In this document: in pieces, positions 13,071-21,479 of the stretch
Position numbering within the stretch: position 1 is the stretch's first letter
How the letters are laid out: every line of letters starts with the position of its first letter
Assembly: GCA_031399165.1 (NCBI GenBank)
Contig: JANNOO010000037.1
Span: 1-64,000 of the forward strand
Length of the DNA stretch: 64,000 nucleotides
DNA from: JAKFWI01 sp031399165
Lineage (GTDB): Bacteria; Pseudomonadota; Alphaproteobacteria; Caulobacterales; Aquidulcibacteraceae
Reading direction: 5' to 3'
Notes under the pieces: generated by a model
Seen by the model: the letters and a program-made list of their open reading frames with translations, nothing else
Told to the model about the DNA's origin: nothing
Database searches by the model: none
Translations under genes and position numbers: made by a program

Positions 13071-13181
13071 CTAGTTAAACTGGACAACCGATTCCGGCGA
13101 GTTTCTTCCGATGATCGCTAGCGACCGAAGGGCGGCTTTCGGCCGCTTCCAGTCCGTTGTGAGACGCATCCAACCTGAGAC

Positions 13182-14066
13182 TTAGCGCGCTGGCGCCGGG
13201 ATTAGCAGCGGCTTTAGCGGCTCGGCCGGCATCAGCGCCGGATTCAGATTGCGGTCGCGCCATTTCAGCCGCCAGCACAGATGCGGGCCGGTCGCGCGCC
13301 CCTTCGCGCCGACCGCGCCGATCACATGCCCGCGCATCACCACGTCGCCCGCTTTCACGTCCAGCCGGCTCATATGCAGGTACATGCTGACCAGGCCCTG
13401 CCCGTGATCGATCAACACGAGGCCGCCCTCGAAGTGCAGGTCCGGTTCGGCCAGCGATACGATCCCCGAAGCCGGCGCCTTGATCGGCGTGCCCGCCGGC
13501 GCCGCGATGTCAAAGCCCATATGCGGCGAAGCCGGCACGCCATTGAGCACGCGCTGATTGCCCCACGCGCCAGACATTCGCCCGTCGATCGGCCACAGCC
13601 ACGGCTCCTGATAGCCATAAGCCTCTACCCGGCTGGCAAAGCCCTTCGCCTTCAGCGCCGCCTCGCGCCTGATACGCTCCAGCAAAGCCGGATCGCTCGG
13701 CGTGACCGTGCTCTGCGGCAAGCCATCGACGCGCTGAATGTCGTAAACCTGCGGCTTCACCTGCGCGTCGAGCGCGCCGACAACGATCGCGCCGCTACGA
13801 GCCTCGATCCGGGCGCTGGCCTTCGCATCGCGATCAAAACCGATGACCGCCCTGCCTTGCGGGTCGGCGGTGGTGATCGCCACGCCGTCCACCCACACCG
13901 ACACTCCCGCAGGCGCATAACAAACGACAAACCCGCCCTGCTCGAAACGCCCGCTGCACGAAAGACTCTGCGGGCCAGCAGGAGCAACAGGCGCCTGCGC
14001 CGAGGTTTGCACCGGCGCGCTCGCGCACGCGCCGAGCAAAAACGCGGCGAACAGCGCGCCCCGCAT
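13182..14066 (-). CDS. M23 family metallopeptidase, lipoprotein
   Basis: A 294-residue exported protein. MRGALFAAFLLGACAS is a lipoprotein signal with lipobox LGAC, followed by a Pro/Ala-rich linker. The C-terminal LytM/M23 domain has SPHMGFDIAAPAGTP (zinc His and Asp) and TPIKAPASGIV. The final HxH motif reads GPHLCW, so the usual second His is Cys. Such proteins cut or regulate cutting of peptidoglycan in the periplasm. The start at 14066 overlaps the DUF2093 stop by one base (TGATG). Order xseA-DUF2093-M23 is a conserved alphaproteobacterial arrangement. Confidence 0.88.
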   Translation of the reverse strand: MRGALFAAFLLGACASAPVQTSAQAPVAPAGPQSLSCSGRFEQGGFVVCYAPAGVSVWVDGVAITTADPQGRAVIGFDRDAKASARIEARSGAIVVGALDAQVKPQVYDIQRVDGLPQSTVTPSDPALLERIRREAALKAKGFASRVEAYGYQEPWLWPIDGRMSGAWGNQRVLNGVPASPHMGFDIAAPAGTPIKAPASGIVSLAEPDLHFEGGLVLIDHGQGLVSMYLHMSRLDVKAGDVVMRGHVIGAVGAKGRATGPHLCWRLKWRDRNLNPALMPAEPLKPLLIPAPAR

Positions 14067-14284
14067 CAGGCTTTTGCCTTGAGCGCACGCCAGCGCTGCA
14101 GCGCTTCGGCGGGGCCGCGATAGGCTTCCTGCAATTCGTGGTTCCAATAGCGCAGATCGTCCAGGGCGATAGCTTCGCCCGTGACCGTGCAGCGCACAAA
14201 ACGCCCCGGCTTGATCACCTCGAAGCTGAACGGACCATAGTCCAGCACGGCCATTTCCTCAGACTGATCGATACGCTGCAACAT
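14066..14284 (-). CDS. DUF2093 domain protein
   Basis: A 72-residue protein. FEVIKPGRFVRCTVTGEAI followed by LDDLRYWNHELQEAY matches the DUF2093 family, whose function is unknown. The ATG at 14284 gives the family length; an upstream extension to 14368 would include a hairpin-like sequence and is not favoured. It lies between xseA and the M23 lipoprotein, coupled to the latter. Confidence 0.85.
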   Translation of the reverse strand: MLQRIDQSEEMAVLDYGPFSFEVIKPGRFVRCTVTGEAIALDDLRYWNHELQEAYRGPAEALQRWRALKAKA

Positions 14285-14373
14285 CCGGCGAATATGGACC
14301 CGGCCGCCAAAAGCCGCAACGAAGCAAAGGTGGCACCGCCCTTTTCCAGCACGGGGAGAGGGGAACATTGCGC

Positions 14374-15768
14374 CTAAAACAAAGAGCCCTGTTTCGGCGG
14401 ATCGGCTTTCCTGCGCTTCCCGCCTTCGCCCACCGTCACTGGCGTTTCCCCGTCAGCGAAGCGAAGGCGCAACACATCGCCCTCCGCCAGCCCCGCCGCC
14501 GCCCGCACCAGCGTACCGTCAGCGCGCGTGGCCAGGGCGAAGCCGCGCTTCAGCACGCTCTGATGGGACAGCGTCTCCAGCAGCCGCACCCCGCCCTCCA
14601 ATGCGCTTGTCTTTTCCGCCACGCGCCGCCGCAGCGCCTCGTCCAGCCGCGCGCGCAGTTCGCCCACGCGCTGGCGCCGCCGCGCCACATCCTGCGGCAG
14701 CGCCTCTGGCCTTAGCCGCGCCGCCACGCGCGCAAACTTACCTTCAGCCGCGCGCTCATTGGCCATCAGCGCCCGGCCGAGTTTTTCGGCAGCGCGATCG
14801 AACCGCTGCTGCGCCGGTCCCAGCAGCATGTCCGGCCGCGGCAGCCGCGCCCCCGCCGCGCGCAGATCGACGCGCCGTCTTTCCAGCCCCCGCGCCAGTC
14901 CGCCCCCTAAACGCGCGCCAAGCGTGCCCACGCGCTCGACCAATTCCGCGCGCACCGGCACGGCCATTTCCGCCGCCGCACTCGGCGTCGGCGCGCGCCG
15001 GTCGGACACGAAATCGATCAGTGTCGTATCTGTCTCGTGACCGACGGCGGAGATCAGCGGGATCACGCTCGCCGCCGCCGCACGCGCGACGATCTCCTCG
15101 TTGAACGCCCACAAATCCTCGATCGAGCCGCCGCCCCGCGCGACAATCAGCACGTCAGGCCGCAACGCCCCTTCAAGCGCGTTGAAGCCTTTAATGGCGC
15201 GCGCCACCTGCTCGGCCGCATATTCGCCCTGCACCAGAACCGGCCACAGCAACACGCGGCGCGGAAAGCGATCCGCGAGGCGATGCAATATGTCCTTGAT
15301 CACCGCGCCGGTGGGGCTGGTTATGATCCCGATCGTCTGCGGCAGGAACGGGATTGGTTTTTTCCGCTCCGCAGCGAACAGCCCCTCGGCGTGCAATTTC
15401 GCTTTCAGCTTTTCCAATTGCGCCAGCAGCGCGCCGGCGCCCGCCGGCGTCATGCGCTCGGCGATCAGCTGGTATTGCGATTTTCCCGGATAGGTCGTCA
15501 GCCGCCCCTCCGCGACCACCTCCAGCCCCTCCTCCGGCTTGAACTTCAACTGCTGAACATTGGTTTTCCACATCACCGTGGAGACACAGGCGTTCTCGTC
15601 CTTCAGCTCGACATAAAGGTGCCCCGATTTGGCGATCAGCACCCGCCCCAACTCACCCCGCACCCGCACCCGGTCAAAATCGCGCTCCACCGTCCGCTTG
15701 ATGGCGTTCGCCAGCTCGGAAACCGAGATTTCCGGGAGATTGGTCTGGGGATCGGCAGAATCAGCCAT
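14374..15768 (-). CDS. xseA: Exodeoxyribonuclease VII large subunit
   Basis: A 464-residue large subunit of ExoVII, which degrades single-stranded DNA. The N-terminal OB-fold (EISVSELANAIKRTVE, VRVRGELG, SGHLYVELKDE) is followed by the catalytic domain with GIITSPTGAVIKDI, DVLIVARGGGSIEDL, FNEE and ISAVGHETD, then a long Arg/Ala/Leu coiled coil. The ATG at 15768 was chosen; a GTG at 15792 is in frame 8 codons earlier. It is divergent from purD with about 90 bases between the starts. The small subunit xseB is not in this window. Confidence 0.95.
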   Translation of the reverse strand: MADSADPQTNLPEISVSELANAIKRTVERDFDRVRVRGELGRVLIAKSGHLYVELKDENACVSTVMWKTNVQQLKFKPEEGLEVVAEGRLTTYPGKSQYQLIAERMTPAGAGALLAQLEKLKAKLHAEGLFAAERKKPIPFLPQTIGIITSPTGAVIKDILHRLADRFPRRVLLWPVLVQGEYAAEQVARAIKGFNALEGALRPDVLIVARGGGSIEDLWAFNEEIVARAAAASVIPLISAVGHETDTTLIDFVSDRRAPTPSAAAEMAVPVRAELVERVGTLGARLGGGLARGLERRRVDLRAAGARLPRPDMLLGPAQQRFDRAAEKLGRALMANERAAEGKFARVAARLRPEALPQDVARRRQRVGELRARLDEALRRRVAEKTSALEGGVRLLETLSHQSVLKRGFALATRADGTLVRAAAGLAEGDVLRLRFADGETPVTVGEGGKRRKADPPKQGSLF

Positions 15769-15860
15769 GCCGCGAATATAGGGCAAATCCACCGGCGCCG
15801 GGACACCGGCGGCACACAGCCCATTGCCCCGGGCCGCGAACGCGGCGATTGAACAGGCCT

Positions 15861-17141
15861 ATGAGAATCCTGATCGTCGGGTCCGGCGGGCGCGAGCACG
15901 CCCTGGCCTGGAAAATCGCCCAGAGTCCGCTGACGACCGAAATCATCAGCGCGCCCGGCAATCCGGGCCTGGCCGCGCTTGGGCGCACGTTCCCCATCGC
16001 CGCTGACGACGTGCCCGAACTCTGCGCCCTCGCCGCGCGCGAACAGGTTGATCTGGTGGTGATCGGCCCGGAGGCGCCGCTGGCGGCGGGCCTAGCCGAT
16101 CGCCTTCAGGAGATCGGCATCGCCGCGTTCGGCCCGCGCCGCGCCGCCGCTCAGCTCGAAGCGTCGAAGGCCTACACCAAGGAATTCTGCGAGGCGCTGA
16201 AAATCCCGCAGGCCGCCTACAAAGTGTTCGACGATGCGCTGCACGCCAAAGCCTATCTTGGCACGCGCGAACCGCCGTTTGTGATCAAGGCTGATGGCCT
16301 CGCACAGGGCAAAGGCGTGGTGATCGCCGAGACGATGCGTCAGGCTGACGCCGCCGTCGATGATATCCTGTTCTTGAAGAAGTTTGGCACGGCCGGCCAG
16401 CGCATTGTGATTGAAGACTTCCTCCCCGGCGAGGAAGCCAGCCTGTTCGCCCTGTGCGACGGCGAGACCGCGATCGCGTTCGGCGGCGCGCAGGATCACA
16501 AGCGCGCCTTCGACGGCGACAAGGGCCCCAACACCGGCGGCATGGGCGCCTATTCACCCGCGCCCGTGCTCAGCGCCGACATGATCGACATGGCGATGGC
16601 CAACATCGTGCTGCCTACCATGAAAGGCATGGCCGCCGCCGGCGCGCCGTTCAAGGGCGTGCTGTTCGCCGGCCTGATGGTTTCGCCGGACGGCCCGAAG
16701 CTAATCGAGTTCAACGTCCGCTTCGGCGATCCCGAATGCCAGACGCTGATGGCGCGGCTGAAGAGCGACATCGTTCCGTATCTGCTGGCCTGCGCCAAGG
16801 GCGGGCTCGCCAACCTCCCCGCGCCGCAATGGCATGATAATCCCGCCGTCACCGTGGTGATGGCGGCGCAGGGTTATCCAGATACGCCGCTCGGCGGCTC
16901 GGTGATCCGCGGCCTGCAGAGCGCCAGCAACGGCGAGGGCGTCGAGATTTTCCATGCCGGCACCCGCGCCGATGAAGACGGCGTGATCCGCGCCGCCGGC
17001 GGACGCGTGCTGAACGTCACTGCCATCGGCGCCGATCTCAACCAGGCCGCCGCACGCGCCTATGGCGCAATCGAACAGATCGACTGGCCCGGCGGCTTCT
17101 ACCGCCGCGACATCGGCTGGCGCGGCCTGGCCAGAACTTAG
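15861..17141 (+). CDS. purD: Phosphoribosylamine-glycine ligase
   Basis: A 426-residue GAR synthetase, second step of de novo purine synthesis (phosphoribosylamine + glycine + ATP). MRILIVGSGGREHALAWKI is the standard start, so the ATG at 15861 is preferred over an upstream TTG. GPEAPLAAGLAD, the ATP-grasp segments PPFVIKADGLAQGKGVVI and GEEASLFALCDG, then AQDHKRAFDGDKGPNTGGMG are all intact. Divergent from xseA. Confidence 0.97.
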   Translation: MRILIVGSGGREHALAWKIAQSPLTTEIISAPGNPGLAALGRTFPIAADDVPELCALAAREQVDLVVIGPEAPLAAGLADRLQEIGIAAFGPRRAAAQLEASKAYTKEFCEALKIPQAAYKVFDDALHAKAYLGTREPPFVIKADGLAQGKGVVIAETMRQADAAVDDILFLKKFGTAGQRIVIEDFLPGEEASLFALCDGETAIAFGGAQDHKRAFDGDKGPNTGGMGAYSPAPVLSADMIDMAMANIVLPTMKGMAAAGAPFKGVLFAGLMVSPDGPKLIEFNVRFGDPECQTLMARLKSDIVPYLLACAKGGLANLPAPQWHDNPAVTVVMAAQGYPDTPLGGSVIRGLQSASNGEGVEIFHAGTRADEDGVIRAAGGRVLNVTAIGADLNQAAARAYGAIEQIDWPGGFYRRDIGWRGLART

Positions 17142-17171
17142 AAATGCGCTCCTCCTTTTCAGAACCAGGCG

Positions 17172-17312
17172 CTTCCCCTCCCCCTCGTGGGGAGGGGCTA
17201 GGGGTGGGGGGAACCACGGATCGTTCAAGCGCGCCGCCTTTGCGTGTCGCCCGGTCGATCGGTCGTTCCCCCCTCCCCATCCCTCCCCATCCCTCCCCAC
17301 GAGGGGGAGGGA
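17172..17312. repeat. Palindromic element (purD-corA spacer)
   Basis: A 141-base element bounded by inverted hairpins: CTTCCCCTCCCC-CTCGT-GGGGAGGGG on the left and CCCTCCCC-ACGAG-GGGGAGGG on the right. The right arm contains three tandem copies of CCCTCCCCAT. It fills most of the spacer. The solo hairpin at 52767-52799 is nearly identical to the reverse complement of the left end. Confidence 0.75.
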
Positions 17313-17368
17313 GCCGCATTTTCTGCGCACGCTCTGTTTTTCCCCGCCGTCGCAGATATTTCTTTGTC

Positions 17369-18331
17369 ATGCTGACGGTCTATCGCCGTATCGAAAACCG
17401 GCTCGCCGCGGCGGAAGCTGCAGCGGCGGCGTTGAAGGATGGCTCTGCCGTGTGGGTGGATCTGCTGCGCCCCACCGAGGCGGAAGAAAAACTCGTTGAA
17501 GACGCATATTGCATTGACGCGCCAACCGAAGCCGAGCGCGCGATGCTGGAATATTCCGCGCGCTTCTACGAGGAAAACGGCGCGCTGGTCCTGACAGCGA
17601 CAATCGTCACCCGCGGCCCCGACGACAAACCGCAATCCGGCGGCGTGAGCTTCATCCTCACCAAGCAGAACACGCTCATCACCGTGCGCGCGATAGAGCC
17701 TTTCGCGTTCCGCGTCGGCCAGGGTCGGGCCACTGCGCGCGTTGACAATGCCGAAGACGGCGCCGACGTGTTCATGGCGCTGGCCGAGGGGATAATCGAG
17801 CGCCTAGCCGACGTGCTGCAGGAAATCTCCGTGCGCGCGCAGAAGGTATCCGCAACGGTGTTCAACGCCCGCCATTTCGGCGCCGCCGACATGCGCCCGG
17901 CTCTGGCAGAACTGGCTTATCTCGGCAATCTGACAACACTCGGCCGTGATTCGCTCGCCAGCCTCGAGCGCCTGTTCGCGTTCACACGCACGCGCTGCGA
18001 CGCACACGGGCTGCCGGGCGATCAGATCGCCGCGCTGACGCGCGACGCCGAGCAGCTCAACCGCCAGGGCGATGCAATGCAGGACCAACTCGTGTTCCTG
18101 CTGGATGGCGTTCTCGGCCTCGTTTCCGCCAACCAGAACGTGGCGTTGCAGCGCCTGTCTGTCGCCGCCATGGTGCTGGTGCCCTCGACGCTGATCGCCT
18201 CGATTTTCGGCATGAATTTCGAGGCAATGACGATTTTCAAGACGCCATGGGGCCCGTGGTTCGCCTTTGGCGCGATGATCGTGGCTTCGGCGGGCACGTT
18301 TGCATTCGCGCGCTGGCGCAGATGGTTGTGA
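17369..18331 (+). CDS. CorA-family divalent cation transporter
   Basis: A 320-residue inner-membrane Mg/Co/Zn transporter. A soluble N-terminal domain (residues 1-255) is followed by two C-terminal membrane helices with the pore signature GMN (ASIFGMNFEAM, near residue 285). The ATG at 17369 starts MLTVYRRIENRL; in-frame sequence upstream runs through the palindromic repeat and is not protein-like. It is followed after 20 bases by the QueD-like gene and then a GNAT gene, suggesting an operon. Confidence 0.88.
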   Translation: MLTVYRRIENRLAAAEAAAAALKDGSAVWVDLLRPTEAEEKLVEDAYCIDAPTEAERAMLEYSARFYEENGALVLTATIVTRGPDDKPQSGGVSFILTKQNTLITVRAIEPFAFRVGQGRATARVDNAEDGADVFMALAEGIIERLADVLQEISVRAQKVSATVFNARHFGAADMRPALAELAYLGNLTTLGRDSLASLERLFAFTRTRCDAHGLPGDQIAALTRDAEQLNRQGDAMQDQLVFLLDGVLGLVSANQNVALQRLSVAAMVLVPSTLIASIFGMNFEAMTIFKTPWGPWFAFGAMIVASAGTFAFARWRRWL

Positions 18332-18351
18332 GGCGCTAGAGACCGCCTCCC

Positions 18352-18876
18352 ATGCCGGCTCTTGAGTTCACCCGCCGTTACGCGATGGCCCACCGCCTGC
18401 GCGCTGATCCGCAGAGCAAATGCGCCACGCCGCATGGGCACAACGAGGTCGTCACGATCCGCGTGAAGCCATCGGCGCAATTCCGGTTCGGCGGCTCGAA
18501 CATGGAAGCCCCGTTCGAAGCCGTGAAAGGCCGCTGGAAAAGCTGGATCGACGATCACGTCGATCATGCGCTGATGCTCGACGAAGCCGATCCGCTGGTG
18601 GATTATTTCCGCACGCACGAGCCGGAGCGGCTGAAGCACATCATGACCTTCCCCGGCGATCCCACCACCGAAGCGCTGGCAGCCTGCTATTTCCTGAAAG
18701 CCGCCGCCTTCCTCGCGCACGACGATCTGCCGTTCGAGATGGACGAAGTGCGCGTCGAGGAAACGCCAACCAATGCCGTGATCCTCAACCGCGAAAATTT
18801 CGATCCCGCCCAATGCGGCCTCGCCGAAACCGCCTGGCCCCGCCGCGCGGATATGAGCATCAACGATTGGGGCTGA
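18352..18876 (+). CDS. 6-pyruvoyl tetrahydropterin synthase/QueD family
   Basis: A 174-residue member of the PTPS/QueD fold, which makes 6-carboxytetrahydropterin in queuosine synthesis. FTRRYAMAHRL supplies the first zinc His, CATPHGHNE the catalytic Cys and HGH zinc ligands, VDHALMLDEADPL the second active-site His/Asp region, and VRVEETPTN the pterin-anchoring Glu. It is longer than the usual ~120 residues, with an insert around residues 45-65. queC, queE and queF are not nearby, so its exact role is uncertain. Confidence 0.82.
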   Translation: MPALEFTRRYAMAHRLRADPQSKCATPHGHNEVVTIRVKPSAQFRFGGSNMEAPFEAVKGRWKSWIDDHVDHALMLDEADPLVDYFRTHEPERLKHIMTFPGDPTTEALAACYFLKAAAFLAHDDLPFEMDEVRVEETPTNAVILNRENFDPAQCGLAETAWPRRADMSINDWG

Positions 18877-18881
18877 TCCCG

Positions 18882-19517
18882 GTGCAACTCGCGCGCGTCA
18901 GCTTACAAAATAACTTCGTCCGCCTCGACCCCATCGAGGAAAGCCATCGCGAAGGCTTGCGCGCGGCGGCAGCAGATCGCGCGATCTGGAACTATTGGGT
19001 GCGCGACGTCAGCGATTGGGACGCAGCGTTTAGCGAGCAATTGGCCAAAGAGCACGCGGGCGAATGGCTGCATTTCACCGTGTTTGACCGCACCTCCGGC
19101 GCGATCGCCGGCCAAACGTGCTTTCTTGAACTGCGCCTCGCCCATGGCGGCGTCGAGATTGGCGGAACCTGGTATGCGCGGCACGCACAAGGCGGCCCGA
19201 TCAATCCCGCAAGCAAATTGCTTTTGCTGACGCACGCGTTCGAGTCCGGCGCCGAGCGCGTCGAACTGAAAACCGACGCGCTGAACGCCCGCTCCCGCGC
19301 CGCCGTCGCCAAGCTCGGGGCGACCTTCGAAGGCGTTCACCGCAAGCACATGCGCCGCGCCGATGGCTCAATGCGCGACAGCGCGTATTTCTCCCTCATC
19401 CGTGAAGAATGGCCTGCCGTGCGGGCCCGCCTGGAAGCGCGCCTCGCCGCGTTCGCGCTAGAAAATAGTGCGCCCCACCCTCCCCTCCATGGGGAGGGTG
19501 GCGAAGGCGCAGCCTGA
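18882..19517 (+). CDS. GNAT family N-acetyltransferase with repeat-encoded tail
   Basis: A 211-residue RimJ/RimL-type acetyltransferase: VRLDPIEESHREGL at the start, VEIGGTWYARHAQG, then RVELKTDALNARSRAAVAKL (acetyl-CoA-binding helix) and AYFSLIREEW. A GTG at 18882, five bases after the queD-like stop and preceded by GGGG, is the likely start. The last ~14 residues (APHPPLHGEGGEGAA) and the stop codon are encoded by the left half of the palindromic element at 19474. The native C-terminus probably ended earlier. The acceptor substrate is unknown. Confidence 0.85.
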   Translation: MQLARVSLQNNFVRLDPIEESHREGLRAAAADRAIWNYWVRDVSDWDAAFSEQLAKEHAGEWLHFTVFDRTSGAIAGQTCFLELRLAHGGVEIGGTWYARHAQGGPINPASKLLLLTHAFESGAERVELKTDALNARSRAAVAKLGATFEGVHRKHMRRADGSMRDSAYFSLIREEWPAVRARLEARLAAFALENSAPHPPLHGEGGEGAA

Positions 19518-19631
19518 GCCGGGTGGGGTGTTGCCGTGCGCCTCGCCAAGTGCCTCATGAGGCTCAGCATCATCGTCACGGCAGCACCCCTCCCGGCGCT
19601 TCGCGCCACCCTCCCCATTGAGGGGAGGGTT
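19474..19631. repeat. Palindromic element overlapping GNAT 3' end
   Basis: A ~158-base element with ends CCACCCTCCCC-TCCAT-GGGGAGGGTGG and CCACCCTCCCC-ATTGA-GGGGAGGG. The inner motifs are GGCGAAGGCGCAGCCTGAG on the left and CGGCGCTTCGCGCCACC on the right. The left half closely resembles the half element at 45877. The element supplies the end of the upstream gene. Confidence 0.8.
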
Positions 19632-19727
19632 TGGATTGGCGCCTGAACCGCTCACACCCGGCTCGCCATGGTTAACACCCCGCTAACCATGATCAGATGA
19701 AGTGGCGGGCGGAGGATTCGCTGGTCC

Positions 19728-21011
19728 ATGCCCGCGCTCGCTCATGTGTTGTTCTACTCGGCCTACGCCACGGTGTCGCTGGCCCTGGGTCTGGCGCTGT
19801 CGCGCGTTGGCGGCGCCGATTCGGCCGGCGCGACGCTCGGCGGCCTCTGCCTGTTCGCCGCCTTCGCAATCACCCATGCCGGGATTACGGTCGCGTACGC
19901 CTCGAACATCGTGAAGAACACGGAAAAAAAGCTCGACAAGAAGTTCACGGGCGAAATCGACAAACTGCGCGATTTGCAGCGCGGCCTGCGCGAGGAGATC
20001 GGCGCGATTGGCGACCAGGTCGCCCGGCTCGATCACACGATCGCCTCGCGCCCGCGCATCGAAGCCCCGCTCGCAGCGCCCATGGAGAGCAATCTGATCG
20101 AACAACTGGCCACGCGCCTCGGCGAGGTAATGGACCAGCGGCTCGACGAAGTACGCCGCGTTTCCGGCCCAGCGCCCGCCGCCCCGCCCAGGATCGGCCC
20201 GATCGACATCGTGCGCGACGCGCTGAACGAAAACCGCGTTGAACTGCATCTGCAGCCGATCGTGTCGCTGCCGCAGCGCCGCACGCAATTCTACGAAGGT
20301 TTCACCCGTCTCAAGGACGCCTCCGGCCGCATCATCCTGCCAAGCGAATTCATGCCCGCCGCCGATCAGGCCGGCCTGACCAGCACGATCGACAACATGC
20401 TGCTGTTCCGCTGCGTGCAGATCGTTCGGAAGCTGGCCAAGCAGGATCGGCGCATCGGGATTTTCTGCAATCTCTCGCCGCGCTCGCTCTCGGACGAGCA
20501 ATTTTTCCCGCAATTCCTCGAATTCATGCGCGATCACGCCGATCTTTCCGGTTCGTTGATCTTCGAGATCGGTCAGGCCGATTACGAGGCGCGCGGACCG
20601 CTCGAAGCGCGCGCGATGGCCAAGCTCGCCGATATCGGCTTCCGCTTCTCGATCGACAAGGTGACGAGGCTGGATGTCGATCTGATCGACATGGAGCGCA
20701 GCGGCGTGCGCTTCCTGAAGGCGGCCGGCAATGTGCTGATCGAGCAATTCATCGGCGCCGGTACGCGCCCGCGCTCCAACGTGCTGAAAGAGATTTCACA
20801 CAAGGACGTCTCGGCGATCTTCCGCCGCCACGGCATCGATCTGATCGCCGAGCGGATCGAGGACGAAGCCACCGTGGTCGAAATCCTCGAACTCGACACG
20901 CCCTACGCCCAGGGCCATCTGTTCGGCGCTCCCCGCGCGATCAAGGACAGCCTGATGGAAGAAACCGCACCACCGGCGGGTTTTGTGCATCAGCTAAGGC
21001 GCACGGCTTAG
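19728..21011 (+). CDS. tipF: TipF-like protein with degenerate EAL domain
   Basis: 427 residues. The first 60 contain two membrane helices (ALAHVLFYSAYATVSLALGL; LGGLCLFAAFAITHAGITVA), then a coiled coil to about residue 120, then an EAL-like domain (about 150-415). Catalytic motifs are eroded: YEGF for EAL, FSIDKV for DDFG, ERIED for the late Glu motif. This architecture matches Caulobacter TipF, a c-di-GMP receptor that positions the flagellum rather than a phosphodiesterase. No flagellar genes lie nearby. It converges on tadA with a four-base stop overlap. Confidence 0.75.
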   Translation: MPALAHVLFYSAYATVSLALGLALSRVGGADSAGATLGGLCLFAAFAITHAGITVAYASNIVKNTEKKLDKKFTGEIDKLRDLQRGLREEIGAIGDQVARLDHTIASRPRIEAPLAAPMESNLIEQLATRLGEVMDQRLDEVRRVSGPAPAAPPRIGPIDIVRDALNENRVELHLQPIVSLPQRRTQFYEGFTRLKDASGRIILPSEFMPAADQAGLTSTIDNMLLFRCVQIVRKLAKQDRRIGIFCNLSPRSLSDEQFFPQFLEFMRDHADLSGSLIFEIGQADYEARGPLEARAMAKLADIGFRFSIDKVTRLDVDLIDMERSGVRFLKAAGNVLIEQFIGAGTRPRSNVLKEISHKDVSAIFRRHGIDLIAERIEDEATVVEILELDTPYAQGHLFGAPRAIKDSLMEETAPPAGFVHQLRRTA

Positions 21012-21469
21012 CGGCGCGCCTTGAAGAAATCGCGCAACACGGCCGCGCATTCATCGCCCATAACCCCACCCCGCGCTTCCGGCCGCCAATGGCATGTCGG
21101 CTGCTCAAAAAACCGCGCCCCACTTTCAACCGCGCCGCCCTTCGCATCCGTCGCGCCATAAACCACGCGCCCGATCCGCGCGTGTGAGATCGCCCCCGCA
21201 CACATCGCGCACGGCTCAAGCGTCACGTACAGCGTCAGCCCCGTCAGCCGGTAATTGCCCAGCTTCTCGGCCGCCGCGCGCAGCGCCAAAATCTCCGCAT
21301 GCGCCGTAGGATCGTGGCGCGCGATCGGCGCGTTTGCGGCTTCGGCGATGATTTCCCCCGTCGCGGGATCGATGATCACCGCCCCGATCGGCGCCTCGCC
21401 AGCATCGGCAGCCGCCCGCGCAAGCTCCAGCGCACGCGCCATCATGGATTCATCAGCAGTTTCTGCCAT
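21008..21469 (-). CDS. tadA: tRNA adenosine(34) deaminase
   Basis: A 153-residue deaminase converting A34 to inosine in tRNA-Arg(ACG). TAHAEILAL holds the zinc His and catalytic Glu, and LEPCAMCAGA the two zinc Cys. The start is taken at MAETADESMM (21469); MMARALELA at 21445 is also possible. Its start lies only about 10 bases from the divergent rluB start. Confidence 0.95.
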   Translation of the reverse strand: MAETADESMMARALELARAAADAGEAPIGAVIIDPATGEIIAEAANAPIARHDPTAHAEILALRAAAEKLGNYRLTGLTLYVTLEPCAMCAGAISHARIGRVVYGATDAKGGAVESGARFFEQPTCHWRPEARGGVMGDECAAVLRDFFKARR

Positions 21470-21479
21470 AACCGGCTTC

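Noticed and set aside
14334..14365. Degenerate copy of the palindromic family between xseA and DUF2093
   Set aside because: CCCTCTCCCC is present but the partner arm and inner motif are too diverged to call.
17144..17368. Upstream N-terminal extension of the CorA gene
   Set aside because: Encoded by the palindromic element and Pro/Arg-rich; the CorA-like start is at 17369.
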